From Aureispira sp. CCB-QB1 (GTDB taxonomy: Bacteria; Bacteroidota; Bacteroidia; Chitinophagales; Saprospiraceae): a stretch of 64,000 nucleotides of DNA. This document shows positions 1-7,421 of the stretch, piece by piece (position 1 is the stretch's first letter; each line of letters opens with the position of its first letter). The translations under genes were made by a program, and so were the position numbers. The stretch is from positions 1-64,000 of the forward strand of contig CAMBRK010000008.1 in assembly GCA_945870185.1 (NCBI GenBank), read 5' to 3'. The notes below the pieces were generated by a model. That model saw only the letters and a program-made list of their open reading frames with translations. It made no database searches and was not told the origin of the DNA.

Positions 1-2
1 TA

Positions 3-59
3 GCCCACACATCATATAAAATCGAATTAAGAGGAGATAGTTTAAGAAAAAATCGGTAA
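3..59 (+). CDS. istB: IstB-type ATPase of an IS21-family element, C-terminal tail only
   Basis: Only the last 18 codons lie in the window; the rest is upstream. The frame starting at base 3 reads AHTSYKIELRGDSLRKNR and then TAA at 57-59. The H-x-x-Y-K-I-E-L-R-G-D-S-L-R-K tail is what I know from the C-terminus of IstB, the AAA+ helper ATPase of IS21-family transposition. The call is supported by the IS21-like tandem terminal repeats that begin about 40 bases downstream. The fragment is short, so it rests on pattern memory plus context. Confidence 0.6.
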   Translation, partial: AHTSYKIELRGDSLRKNR

Positions 60-100
60 TTTTGTCACTCCTAAGCGGCATAAACCACCAAATCATCTGG

Positions 101-144
101 GGGGGTCAATATGTCCAGAATAGGGGGTCAGTTTAAACAGAATA
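101..144. repeat. IS21-type terminal repeats (two 22-bp units)
   Basis: Two adjacent 22-base units (101-122 and 123-144) share the start GGGGGTCA and the end AGAATA, with a divergent middle. IS21-family elements are known for such multiple direct repeats inside their ends. With the IstB tail just upstream, this marks the right-hand end of an IS21-like element whose body lies outside the window. The exact outer boundary and target duplication cannot be fixed from here. Confidence 0.6.
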
Positions 145-373
145 TCCAAAAAACGCTGGTAAGATATTTTTTTACTGATTCAGCCATTTTTAAGCCATCC
201 TGTGGATCTTTTTCTGAAGAACCAACCAATGTTATTTTCGAGGTAGGTACCTTTACCATACGATCCCCGATGATATTTAATAAGTTGTAATAAACTGTCA
301 TTTCCCTGTCAGATCTACCAGACAGATTTCTCTTGAGTATGACACCATTTTGAGTTAAGTTATTGGTTATCAA
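128..373 (-). pseudogene. fragment of an OmpA-like outer-membrane protein gene
   Basis: The minus-strand frame contains a block (LNIIGDRM, SKITLVGSSEK, GLKMAESVKKYL, SVFWI) that resembles the region before or at the start of OmpA-like peptidoglycan-binding domains in Bacteroidota surface proteins. The usual 'AESVKxYLxxVFGI' segment is followed here by IS sequence: the last residues before the stop are read from the IS21-like terminal repeat. The upstream side ends about 60 bases from the dead IS1634-type transposase. The piece is therefore a remnant trapped between two mobile elements, with both gene ends missing. Domain identity is from memory of the family and is only moderately sure. Confidence 0.4.
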
Positions 374-436
374 AAATAGTTACTTTGATTTGGCTCACTA
401 CAAATCGGTAAAATGAAAATGATATGGTTACTTCAA

Positions 437-2044
437 CTAAATATTTAGATCTCGCAGCTTTATCATGGGCAATAGTGGTATTAAGCCCATAGCTTGTAAT
501 ATTTTGGGTTCTAATTCTGTGGGAGATGATTTTATATACAGTTGTTCGTTTGTAGTTGCTACCAAACTTATTTGCATTTTATCAAGTGTTTTCCTTAGAC
601 TTGATTTTGTTATTTTACTTTCTGAATGATTAACTTTTTGCAGGACATCGTTTTGCAAGCAAAAAGCTATATAGCAAAGGCAGCTATGGCCTTTTATCAT
701 CTGATCTGTTCAATGAAACATTGGTCTGGTTTCTAGATGAGATTTAAATGTTCTAAAGCTATGTTCTATCTTATAGAGGTGTTTGTAGTTCTCTAATACT
801 GTTGTTGCACTCAATGATGTATTGGTTGCTATTGCTAAAAAGCCGTCATATTTTGCAGCTACTTCTATCTTCCTTTGATCTAATTCATACTTGTCTTTGG
901 ACGTTTGTTTTATAAAAAATCTCCTTTGTTTTGTCTTCAATAGGGATGTGTTGTTTAATAACGATTTTGCCTTTTCAACCTTTGCCAATCGTTCCATCTC
1001 ATCTTTTTTTGCTCTCTTTGACGAATAGGTACAAATGATCGTTTTATCACCATATTTTAAAGTAGTATATCTTACGATAACGCTCTTTCCTATGGTCGTT
1101 GTAAACCCACTCTGATTTATATTGACTAATGTAAAATAATGTCTGTTTTACTTCTTTATGTAACGATTTGAGTCTTTCACCAAGAATAAATTCATAGCCT
1201 TTTTGATCTATGAGTCCAACATTCTTTTTGGAAAGCATGCCTTGGTCAGCTACTATGATGATATTTTCAATGTCATAACTATTTTTAAGATCGTCCAAAG
1301 CTTGTTCGAAAGTATCTCCCCCATATGTATTTCCTTAGTAAACGCGATATCCGATAGGATTTTTATCTTTGTCAATAAGCATGGAGAATAGAATTTGCGT
1401 ATGGCCAATTTTACCGTTCTTCTCAAAACCCATTTGTCTCAATTCGCCTTCCTTCTCTACATCGCTCTCAAAGTAGAATGTTGTCACGTCATAAAATACA
1501 ACATCTAATTTTGAGTTAAAAAGGTCTCTGCCCATTTGAAAAATATCTTGCTGAATCAAGTTACTGTTTGTATCTAACTTATCCAAAGCCTTATATAGAT
1601 GGTGTAAATCAATATTCGGAAGATTTAGGTATTCGTTTTGATTCAGGAAGTTAGCACGTTTACTACCAGGTTCTTCGAGTCTCTCTAAAATAATGAGCAT
1701 CAGTGCATTGTGAAAATCAAAACTAAGTTTAAACTTCTTGGCAATTCTACGAAATACGACATGGAGTCCATAATGTTTTAATGCTTTAGTAAAAATCATT
1801 TGAAAACCATAATTAAACCTGCCAATCTCACATACTTCTCCCTTGAGAAGGTTTTTTTAACTTCATCACCACCAAGTTCATGAAGTTTAATTCCTAGTGA
1901 CCTAAGTTGTTCGGGAGTGTAATCTTCTACTTTACCTAATGAATACAAAATACGGTGCGTAGACTTGCCATCATCATTACGATAACTCTCAAGGATCCGG
2001 ATATAATTATCTGATTTCTTCTTCTCTACTCTTAAAAATGGCAT
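437..2044 (-). pseudogene. IS1634-type DDE transposase, multiply broken
   Basis: The ancestral frame of about 535 codons can be rebuilt from five pieces on the minus strand. It has the family's DDE landmarks: YDVTTFYFES (first D), IIVADQGMLSKKN (second D) and YKIEHSFRTFKSHL followed by RPMFH (E region). It carries four lesions. A frameshift lies near 1827-1835, where the frame EIGRFNYGFQMIF should continue after KYV. An in-frame TAA sits at 1335-1337 between GYRVY and GNTYGGDTFEQ. A frameshift lies near 1060-1080, upstream of KYGDKTIICTYSS. An in-frame TGA at 710-712 replaces the Trp expected after RPMFH. The element cannot make an active transposase. Its terminal inverted repeats were not identified with confidence. 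Confidence 0.85.
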
Positions 2045-2424
2045 ACCACAAAGGTAGAGCTAATTTGTTACCTAGCATATACTCGACCAGCAAATCGGCT
2101 CATTACATTTTTTTCAAAAATCAAAATTTACCCCAGCATTGATTGGTGTTTCAGCTGGTTTTTACGATTTTGCTGTCAAACTCAAGAAAATATGACAAAA
2201 TACGAGTGATGCACGGATTTTTTTAACCACAGATGCAGCAGAGATGTATTGAGGACGAAAAAATCAGTACATAAACTTTTATGAAATCAGATTTTATTGT
2301 AGTAAATTTCTTATGCTGAATATGGGTTAATATTATAATAAATTTTATTTATTATGTAACATATCAGAAATAATATACTCGATCTTTGCATTGTGAAAAT
2401 TCATTCACATAATAAATCTTTCTT
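2045..2424. other. AT-rich intergenic stretch beyond the IS1634 remnant
   Basis: I see no gene here. It must contain the outer end of the IS1634-type element, but no clear inverted repeat was found. A weak promoter-like GATCTTTG at 2381-2388 is one base off the Bacteroidota TAnnTTTG element and sits about 37 bases before the small ORF at 2425. Confidence 0.5.
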
Positions 2425-2595
2425 ATGAGTAAGGATAAGGGTCAGAAAAATCAAAAGAAGGCTCCTGTAGATAAGTCTTCTGGAAAACCAAAAGCAGGTT
2501 CATCATACAAAAATGAAGGTAAAGGCGAAACTATCAGCGGAGTAAATGACGCCTTTCACCCGAAAACCCCTGCAAAATCTGGTAAAAATACTTAG
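2425..2595 (+). CDS. small basic lysine-rich protein (56 aa)
   Basis: ATG at 2425 to TAG at 2593-2595 encodes 56 residues starting MSKDKGQKNQKKAPVDKSSG and ending PAKSGKNT. It is very rich in Lys, Gly and Ser, has no hydrophobic segment and is probably unstructured in solution. I recall similar short proteins beginning 'MSKDKG.KN.KKAP' as conserved hypotheticals in Bacteroidota; no function is known to me. The ORF has its own near-consensus promoter element upstream and a strong intrinsic terminator immediately downstream, so it is probably a separate transcription unit. Confidence 0.7.
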   Translation: MSKDKGQKNQKKAPVDKSSGKPKAGSSYKNEGKGETISGVNDAFHPKTPAKSGKNT

Positions 2596-2606
2596 ATTTT
2601 TTTAAT

Positions 2607-2652
2607 GACAAGTGGCCTACGAAAACTGTTAGACCACTTGTCTATTTTTACT
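2607..2652 (+). terminator. intrinsic terminator after the small basic protein gene
   Basis: A perfect 9-bp stem, GACAAGTGG (2607-2615) with CCACTTGTC (2634-2642), is followed by a T-rich run (TATTTTTACTTTTT). It separates the 56-aa gene from the GH130 gene. Confidence 0.75.
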
Positions 2653-2713
2653 TTTTAATCAGGAACTCAAAGTAGTTCTAGTTTTATATAACTTAATTGA
2701 AATTTGAATTAAA

Positions 2714-3745
2714 ATGATTAAAGTTGCAAAACATGGGGTAATTCTCGAAAAAACCGAATTACACTTCGAAAACGAAGGTGTCTTAAACCCAGCAGTAATC
2801 TTTCACGACACCAAAATCCATATGTTTTATAGAGCGGTAAGCACTGGCAATCATTCTACCATAGGATATTGCATCTTAGATTCCGTAATGTCAGTACAAT
2901 CAAGATTGGCTTCGCCACTGATTAGTCCTGAGTTTGAATATGAATCCAAAGGTTTGGAAGATCCTCGAATAGTAAAAATAGACGACACTTTTTATCTTAG
3001 CTACACGGCATATAATGGAATCAATGCTTTAGGTGCAGTAGCTACTTCTAAGAATTTAAAAGATTGGGAGAAAAAGGGTATTGTTGTTCCACAGATTACG
3101 TATAAAACTTTTAATCATCTCACCAATTCACACGAATTAAATGCAAAATACTTGCGATACAATGAACATAGTAGAAGTTTTGCAACTCCAGATGAAAATG
3201 TTTTAATGTGGGACAAAAATTTGATATTTTTTCCACGCCGAATCGACGGTAAATTGTGTTTTTTGCACCGGATTAAACCCGACATCCAAATTCTAGTTGC
3301 TATCAATGAACTCGAAGATTTGACCGAAAATTTTTGGGAGCAGTATTTGTCGAGATTTAACAGTCACATCGTGCTTTCACCTAAATATGACCATGAAGTA
3401 AGTTACATAGGTGGCGGTTGTCCTCCTATAGAAACAGACGCAGGTTGGCTAGTGATCTACCATGGAGTGCACGATTCTGTAAAAGGATTTGTTTATTCAG
3501 CTTGTGCGGCATTACTTGATTTGGATGACCCACAAAAAGAGATCGCCCGATTACCTTATCCTTTATTTTACCCCGAATTTCAGTGGGAACTTAAAGGTGA
3601 AGTTAATAACGTTTGTTTCCCCACAGGAGCTATTGTCATCGATGAAATTTTATATATTTATTACGGTGCAGCTGACGAACGCATTGCATGCGCATCAGTA
3701 GATATCAATTTATTAATTACAGAACTTCAATTATACCAAAAATAA
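2714..3745 (+). CDS. GH130-family glycoside phosphorylase/hydrolase (beta-mannoside-type)
   Basis: 343 aa, the usual length of family GH130 five-bladed beta-propeller enzymes. Most characterised members phosphorolyse beta-1,4- or beta-1,2-mannosides, releasing mannose 1-phosphate; some hydrolyse. Typical segments are visible: NPAVIFHD and IHMFYRAV (residues ~26-45), GLEDPRIVKIDDTFYLSYTA (~75-95, holding the conserved acidic residues), a DKNLIFFPRRI blade, GGGCPPIETDAGWLVIYHGV (~233-255) and IYYGAADERIACASV at the end. There is no signal peptide, so it acts in the cytoplasm. It sits one base upstream of a glycosyltransferase, clearly the same operon, suggesting synthesis and recycling of one mannoside-containing glycan. 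The exact linkage and whether it uses phosphate or water cannot be read from sequence alone. Confidence 0.88.
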   Translation: MIKVAKHGVILEKTELHFENEGVLNPAVIFHDTKIHMFYRAVSTGNHSTIGYCILDSVMSVQSRLASPLISPEFEYESKGLEDPRIVKIDDTFYLSYTAYNGINALGAVATSKNLKDWEKKGIVVPQITYKTFNHLTNSHELNAKYLRYNEHSRSFATPDENVLMWDKNLIFFPRRIDGKLCFLHRIKPDIQILVAINELEDLTENFWEQYLSRFNSHIVLSPKYDHEVSYIGGGCPPIETDAGWLVIYHGVHDSVKGFVYSACAALLDLDDPQKEIARLPYPLFYPEFQWELKGEVNNVCFPTGAIVIDEILYIYYGAADERIACASVDINLLITELQLYQK

Positions 3746-3746
3746 T

Positions 3747-6059
3747 ATGAGTACTAAAAATTTGATTTTAAAGAAAGAAACTAAACGCCCATTAAGCTCT
3801 CGTACAAAAAGAACGGGGAATATATCCGACCCTATAAAAAAGGACCCGAAACTTATTTCAGAGGTTTTATTTATTACTACTTTCCCACCTAGAGAGTGTG
3901 GCATTGCTACTTATGCTCAAGATTTGATTTTGTCCATCCAGAAATGTTTTGGAACGTCTTTTAACATAAGCATTTGTGCGCTAGATTCCAAAGATGCAGA
4001 TCATTCTTATTCTAAACAAATAAAATTTAGACTCGATACGGATGACTTAGCTTCCTATCGACAATTGGTAATGGATATCAAAGCTGATAAAAATATTAAA
4101 ATGGTTGTTTTGCAGCATGAATTTGGATTGTTTGGTCATCATAGTGCTGCACTGATAGACATGGTCCAAGCTATCGATTTACCGATATCAATAGTATTTC
4201 ACACGGTACTACCTGGACCCAATGAGGGTCTGGAAGCTCAAGTAAGAGCACTGGAAGCCGAAGTAGATACGATTATTGTTATGACTGAGACTTCGTCGGA
4301 TATTCTGATAAATGACTATCATATCAAGAGGTCAAAAATTCACGTTATTCCTCACGGAACGCACTTAGTTAGACACGGCGACAAAGACATTTTGAAAGAA
4401 AAATATGGATTGGTTGGAAAAGATGTCTTATCTACTTTTGGGTTCTTGGGCTCAGGAAAGTGTATTGAGACAACTTTAGATTCTATGCCTGCCATCATAG
4501 CAAAACATCCAAATGTTACTTTCTTGATCATTGGCAAAACGCACCCTAATACCATAGCTAGTGAAGGTGAATTTTATAGAGATTTTCTATTAGCAAAAGT
4601 GCAAAAATTGGAATTGCAAGAACATGTTAGATTTGTAAATGCATTTCTACCCTTGCACGAATTATTGGAATATTTGCAGCTTACAGATATCTATCTCTTT
4701 ACTTCCAAAGATCCTAATCAAGCAGTAAGTGGAACATTTGCGTATGCTATCAGCTCTGGATGTCCTATCATCTCTACACCGATACCACATGCTAAAGAAG
4801 TGCTAAAGGATGATGCGGGTATTATCATAGATTTCAATAGTCCTAATCAACTTTCGACGGCAGTAAACTTCCTTTTGGACGATATTCAATATAGGATGGA
4901 GCTAGGTATGAATGGTCTTCATAAAATGGCATCCACAGCTTGGGAAAACTCGGCCATCGCTCATGCAAATCTAATCATAAAGTCAACCCAAAATGATTTC
5001 AAAATCAAGTTTAGATTGCCAGAAATCAATCTATCTCAAATAAAAAAAATGACAACGGATATCGGTATCATTCAGTTTTCCAAAATTAATATCCCCGATC
5101 GGACCACAGGATATACTCTTGATGATAATGCTCGGGCTATGGTCTCCCTTTGTCAACATTATGAATTTACAGGCGATAAAAAAGATATAGGTTTAATTAG
5201 AATATACAATTCCTTTATTAAAAGGTGTTTGCAAAGAAAAGGTAATTTCTTAAATTATGTAGATATTGATCTTAGGTTTACTGAGCAAAATACTGAAACT
5301 AATCTAGAAGATTCTAATGGTAGAGCCATCTGGGCTTTGGGTTTTTTGATATCGAAAAGCGACATATTACCAGCTGATATTGTCGATGCTGCTGAAGATG
5401 TGTTGGAGGTATCCATTCAGAATGTAAGAATGATTCATTCTACAAGGGCTATGGCATTTATGATTAAAGGTTTATATTTTGCTAACTTAATGGATAAACA
5501 AGAACATCATACAGTTTTGATTAATTTATTAAGTCAAAGACTTCTAAAAATGTATCAGCATGAGTCAGAAGGTTCTTGGCAATGGTATGAATCTTATCTT
5601 ACTTACGGTAATAGTATTATACCTGAGGCTATGTTGTGTGCTTACCTAGCTACTGGAAATACAGAATACAAAGAAATCGCAAAAACTAGCTTTGATTTTT
5701 TGTTGTCCAAAACATTTAAAGGGAATGTAATGCAAGTGATTTCAAATCAAACTTGGTTGCTTAAAGATGCAAAAGTGTCCGCACCATTATCCGGTGGAGA
5801 ACAGCCTATTGATGTATCATACACTATTCTCGCATTAAAAAGATTTAGCGATGTTTTTGGGGATAAGGACTATCGTGACAAAATGAAATATGCTTTTAAC
5901 TGGTTTTTAGGAGACAATTATTTACAACAAATCATATATAATCCTTGTACAGGTGGATGTTATGATGGATTAGAAGAACATAATGTCAATCTCAATCAAG
6001 GCGCAGAATCTACGGTTAGTTATTTGATGGCTAGGATGGCTATGGAAGGGGTATATTGA
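3747..6059 (+). CDS. GT4-like glycosyltransferase fused to an alpha-helical glycosidase-like domain
   Basis: 770 aa. Residues ~30-400 form a GT-B glycosyltransferase: TTFPPRECGIATYAQDLI at the N-lobe, HEFGLFGHHSAALIDMVQ, VIPHGTHL, then GFLGSGKCIETTLDSM and the donor-site region SGCPIISTPIPHAKEVL. The C-terminal half (~430-770) has repeated helical hairpins with aromatic/acidic motifs such as TGYTLDDNARAMVSL, EDSNGRAIWALGF and GSWQWYESYLTYGNS, resembling an (alpha/alpha)6-barrel glycosidase-like domain. It follows the GH130 gene with one base between. I recall this pairing from Bacteroidota GH130 loci. The inferred role is making or trimming a beta-mannoside polymer or oligosaccharide; acceptor and donor are unknown. 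There is no signal peptide. A good intrinsic terminator closes the operon. Confidence 0.8.
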   Translation: MSTKNLILKKETKRPLSSRTKRTGNISDPIKKDPKLISEVLFITTFPPRECGIATYAQDLILSIQKCFGTSFNISICALDSKDADHSYSKQIKFRLDTDDLASYRQLVMDIKADKNIKMVVLQHEFGLFGHHSAALIDMVQAIDLPISIVFHTVLPGPNEGLEAQVRALEAEVDTIIVMTETSSDILINDYHIKRSKIHVIPHGTHLVRHGDKDILKEKYGLVGKDVLSTFGFLGSGKCIETTLDSMPAIIAKHPNVTFLIIGKTHPNTIASEGEFYRDFLLAKVQKLELQEHVRFVNAFLPLHELLEYLQLTDIYLFTSKDPNQAVSGTFAYAISSGCPIISTPIPHAKEVLKDDAGIIIDFNSPNQLSTAVNFLLDDIQYRMELGMNGLHKMASTAWENSAIAHANLIIKSTQNDFKIKFRLPEINLSQIKKMTTDIGIIQFSKINIPDRTTGYTLDDNARAMVSLCQHYEFTGDKKDIGLIRIYNSFIKRCLQRKGNFLNYVDIDLRFTEQNTETNLEDSNGRAIWALGFLISKSDILPADIVDAAEDVLEVSIQNVRMIHSTRAMAFMIKGLYFANLMDKQEHHTVLINLLSQRLLKMYQHESEGSWQWYESYLTYGNSIIPEAMLCAYLATGNTEYKEIAKTSFDFLLSKTFKGNVMQVISNQTWLLKDAKVSAPLSGGEQPIDVSYTILALKRFSDVFGDKDYRDKMKYAFNWFLGDNYLQQIIYNPCTGGCYDGLEEHNVNLNQGAESTVSYLMARMAMEGVY

Positions 6060-6110
6060 TACAGATAACCCAAAAAAAATTAGCAGATTTTTTATATTTA
6101 GCACAAGCCA

Positions 6111-6148
6111 AAAAGCCCGATGGAACTTTTTCATTCGGGCTTTTTTAG
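6111..6148 (+). terminator. intrinsic terminator of the GH130/GT operon
   Basis: A 10-bp stem AAAAGCCCGA (6111-6120) and TCGGGCTTTT (6134-6143) ends in a T-run, about 50 bases after the glycosyltransferase stop. Confidence 0.85.
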
Positions 6149-6539
6149 TATGATTATTTAGGTTCTGCAGAAAAAGTCAAAATGATGTGCAAATGAATTA
6201 GAAGCTTCGAAGAAATCTCCGTGCACCGAAACCAATAAATTTGAACTTGTAAAATTGATAATCATAAATTTTTATTACACCAAGCAAGGAGGCACTGATT
6301 ATTTTAGGGGATTAGGACAAATTAATTTTACTTTGTTAAATTAGGAATTATCATAAATGGAGTCAAATAGATGATTAGCCACATCGTTTTTGAAGGGACC
6401 TATAAAAGGTGGGGAACCGCTTTATTATAAATTTTTATTATCTTCTCACTTTATCATAGTATTGATAAAAAAATAGAACCATTAGAAAGCATTTTATGTT
6501 AAATAGCGGTATAAAACGTATTCTTTTTAGCCCTAAAGG
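6149..6539. other. AT-rich non-coding stretch
   Basis: About 390 bases without a credible ORF or RNA gene. Stop codons are frequent in all frames. Nothing clear is seen apart from the hairpin that follows at 6540. Confidence 0.5.
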
Positions 6540-6568
6540 CCTGCCTGCCATAGAGCAACGCAGGCAGG
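6540..6568. repeat. REP-like hairpin upstream of the RAYT transposase
   Basis: A perfect 9-bp inverted repeat, CCTGCCTGC (6540-6548) and GCAGGCAGG (6560-6568), has an 11-base loop and lies 22 bases before the REP-associated transposase. The same CCTGCC...GGCAGG core is found in two hairpin-rich elements at 34.4 kb and 52.9 kb. In REP/RAYT systems the transposase is commonly flanked by such palindromes, so this may be a substrate site. Confidence 0.65.
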
Positions 6569-6590
6569 GGCGAAATTAAAAATTAATTAT

Positions 6591-7043
6591 ATGGGACAAT
6601 CGTTAGTTCAAAATTACATTCATATAATTTTCAGCACAAAGCACAGAGAACCATTGATTCAACCGCCTGTAGAACAAGAACTTCATGCTTATTTGGGAGG
6701 AATTTGTAATCGACTAGAATCTCAGTCAATTATTGTTGGGGACTACACAGACCATATTCACATATTGTGCAAACTTTCTAAAAAAATACCATTGATGAAG
6801 TTAATAGAAGAATTAAAATCGCATTCGTCAAAATGGATAAAAACAAAGGGAAAATCATATGAAAATTTTTACTGGCAGGATGGGTATGGTGCTTTTTCTG
6901 TAAATCCATCTGAAATAGAAATAGTGATTTCATATATATCAAATCAGAAGGAACATCACAAAAAGAAAACAATTCAAGATGAGTATAGAGCCTTTTTAAA
7001 AAAGCATCAAATTGAATATGACGAAAGATATGTTTGGGGGTAA
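6591..7043 (+). CDS. REP-associated tyrosine transposase (RAYT / IS200-like, Y1 family)
   Basis: 150 aa, the size of Y1 (HUH) single-strand transposases. The N-terminus (QNYIHIIFSTKHREPLI) and the HUH metal-binding motif in DYTDHIHILCKL (His-hydrophobic-His, residues ~49-58) are clear. The helix carrying the catalytic Tyr is in the SEIEIVISYISNQKEHHK region (~104-121), where the Y of SYISNQ is the likely nucleophile. The C-terminal tail FLKKHQIEYDERYVWG is also usual. The gene is full length with no damage seen. There is no partner TnpB, and palindromes lie on both sides (6540-6568 and 7051-7130), as expected for a domesticated RAYT acting on REP sequences rather than a simple IS200. Confidence 0.85.
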   Translation: MGQSLVQNYIHIIFSTKHREPLIQPPVEQELHAYLGGICNRLESQSIIVGDYTDHIHILCKLSKKIPLMKLIEELKSHSSKWIKTKGKSYENFYWQDGYGAFSVNPSEIEIVISYISNQKEHHKKKTIQDEYRAFLKKHQIEYDERYVWG

Positions 7044-7050
7044 AGATTAC

Positions 7051-7136
7051 GCCCTGTCAGGGCTGTGGAGGTACCGTGCTTTTAGACATAGGGTTTTACC
7101 CTATGTTAATATATATCGCCCCTTCAGGGCTTTTTT
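7051..7136. repeat. cluster of three short palindromes downstream of the RAYT gene
   Basis: Three hairpins follow the transposase: GCCCTGTCAGGGC (7051-7063), ACATAGGG-TTTTA-CCCTATGT (7086-7106, 8-bp perfect stem) and GCCC-CTTCA-GGGC followed by TTTTTT (7118-7136). The last can serve as an intrinsic terminator. Together with the upstream palindrome they may be recognition hairpins for the RAYT. Confidence 0.5.
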
Positions 7137-7363
7137 AATGTGAAGACTATTTTAAAGGCGGGTTTAGCCCTTGGTAATAAACACTTCAATCTCTTCCTAA
7201 TTCTTTAAATCATCTACAGCAAATTAATCAAGTAACCCTCAAGGTAAAACGCTTTTTAAAATTTATAAAATTCATAGTCATTTATGATCAATTCTAAAAC
7301 ACAAATATACTCAATTCCCTCAAATTATTCCTGACACCAACCAAGTCCTACCTAAAATAAAAA
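7137..7363. other. non-coding stretch between RAYT and surface-protein gene
   Basis: AT-rich with no supportable gene. It separates two convergent transcription units and ends in the terminator of the minus-strand gene. Confidence 0.5.
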
Positions 7364-7391
7364 AAACCGGTTGTGTTGCCACAACCGGTTT
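7364..7391 (-). terminator. intrinsic terminator of the first giant surface-protein gene
   Basis: A 12-bp perfect stem, AAACCGGTTGTG (7364-7375) and CACAACCGGTTT (7380-7391), has a four-base loop. The A-run just left of it (7355-7366) gives the U-run for minus-strand transcription. It lies about 30 bases past the stop of the 7422 gene. Confidence 0.85.
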
Positions 7392-7421
7392 GAAAAACCC
7401 AGAATCATTTTTATAAACACA

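Noticed and set aside
1796-1830. Possible programmed frameshift (ATGA overlap) joining two halves of the IS1634-type transposase
   Set aside because: The conserved frame EIGRFNYGFQMIF continues upstream of the overlap, so the break is an ordinary indel near 1827-1835; the other three lesions also show a dead gene.
392-2107. GGCTCACTACA (392-402) and GGCTCATTACA (2097-2107) as a target-site duplication around the IS1634-type element
   Set aside because: One mismatch in 11 bases and uncertain element borders; could be chance, so not called as a feature.
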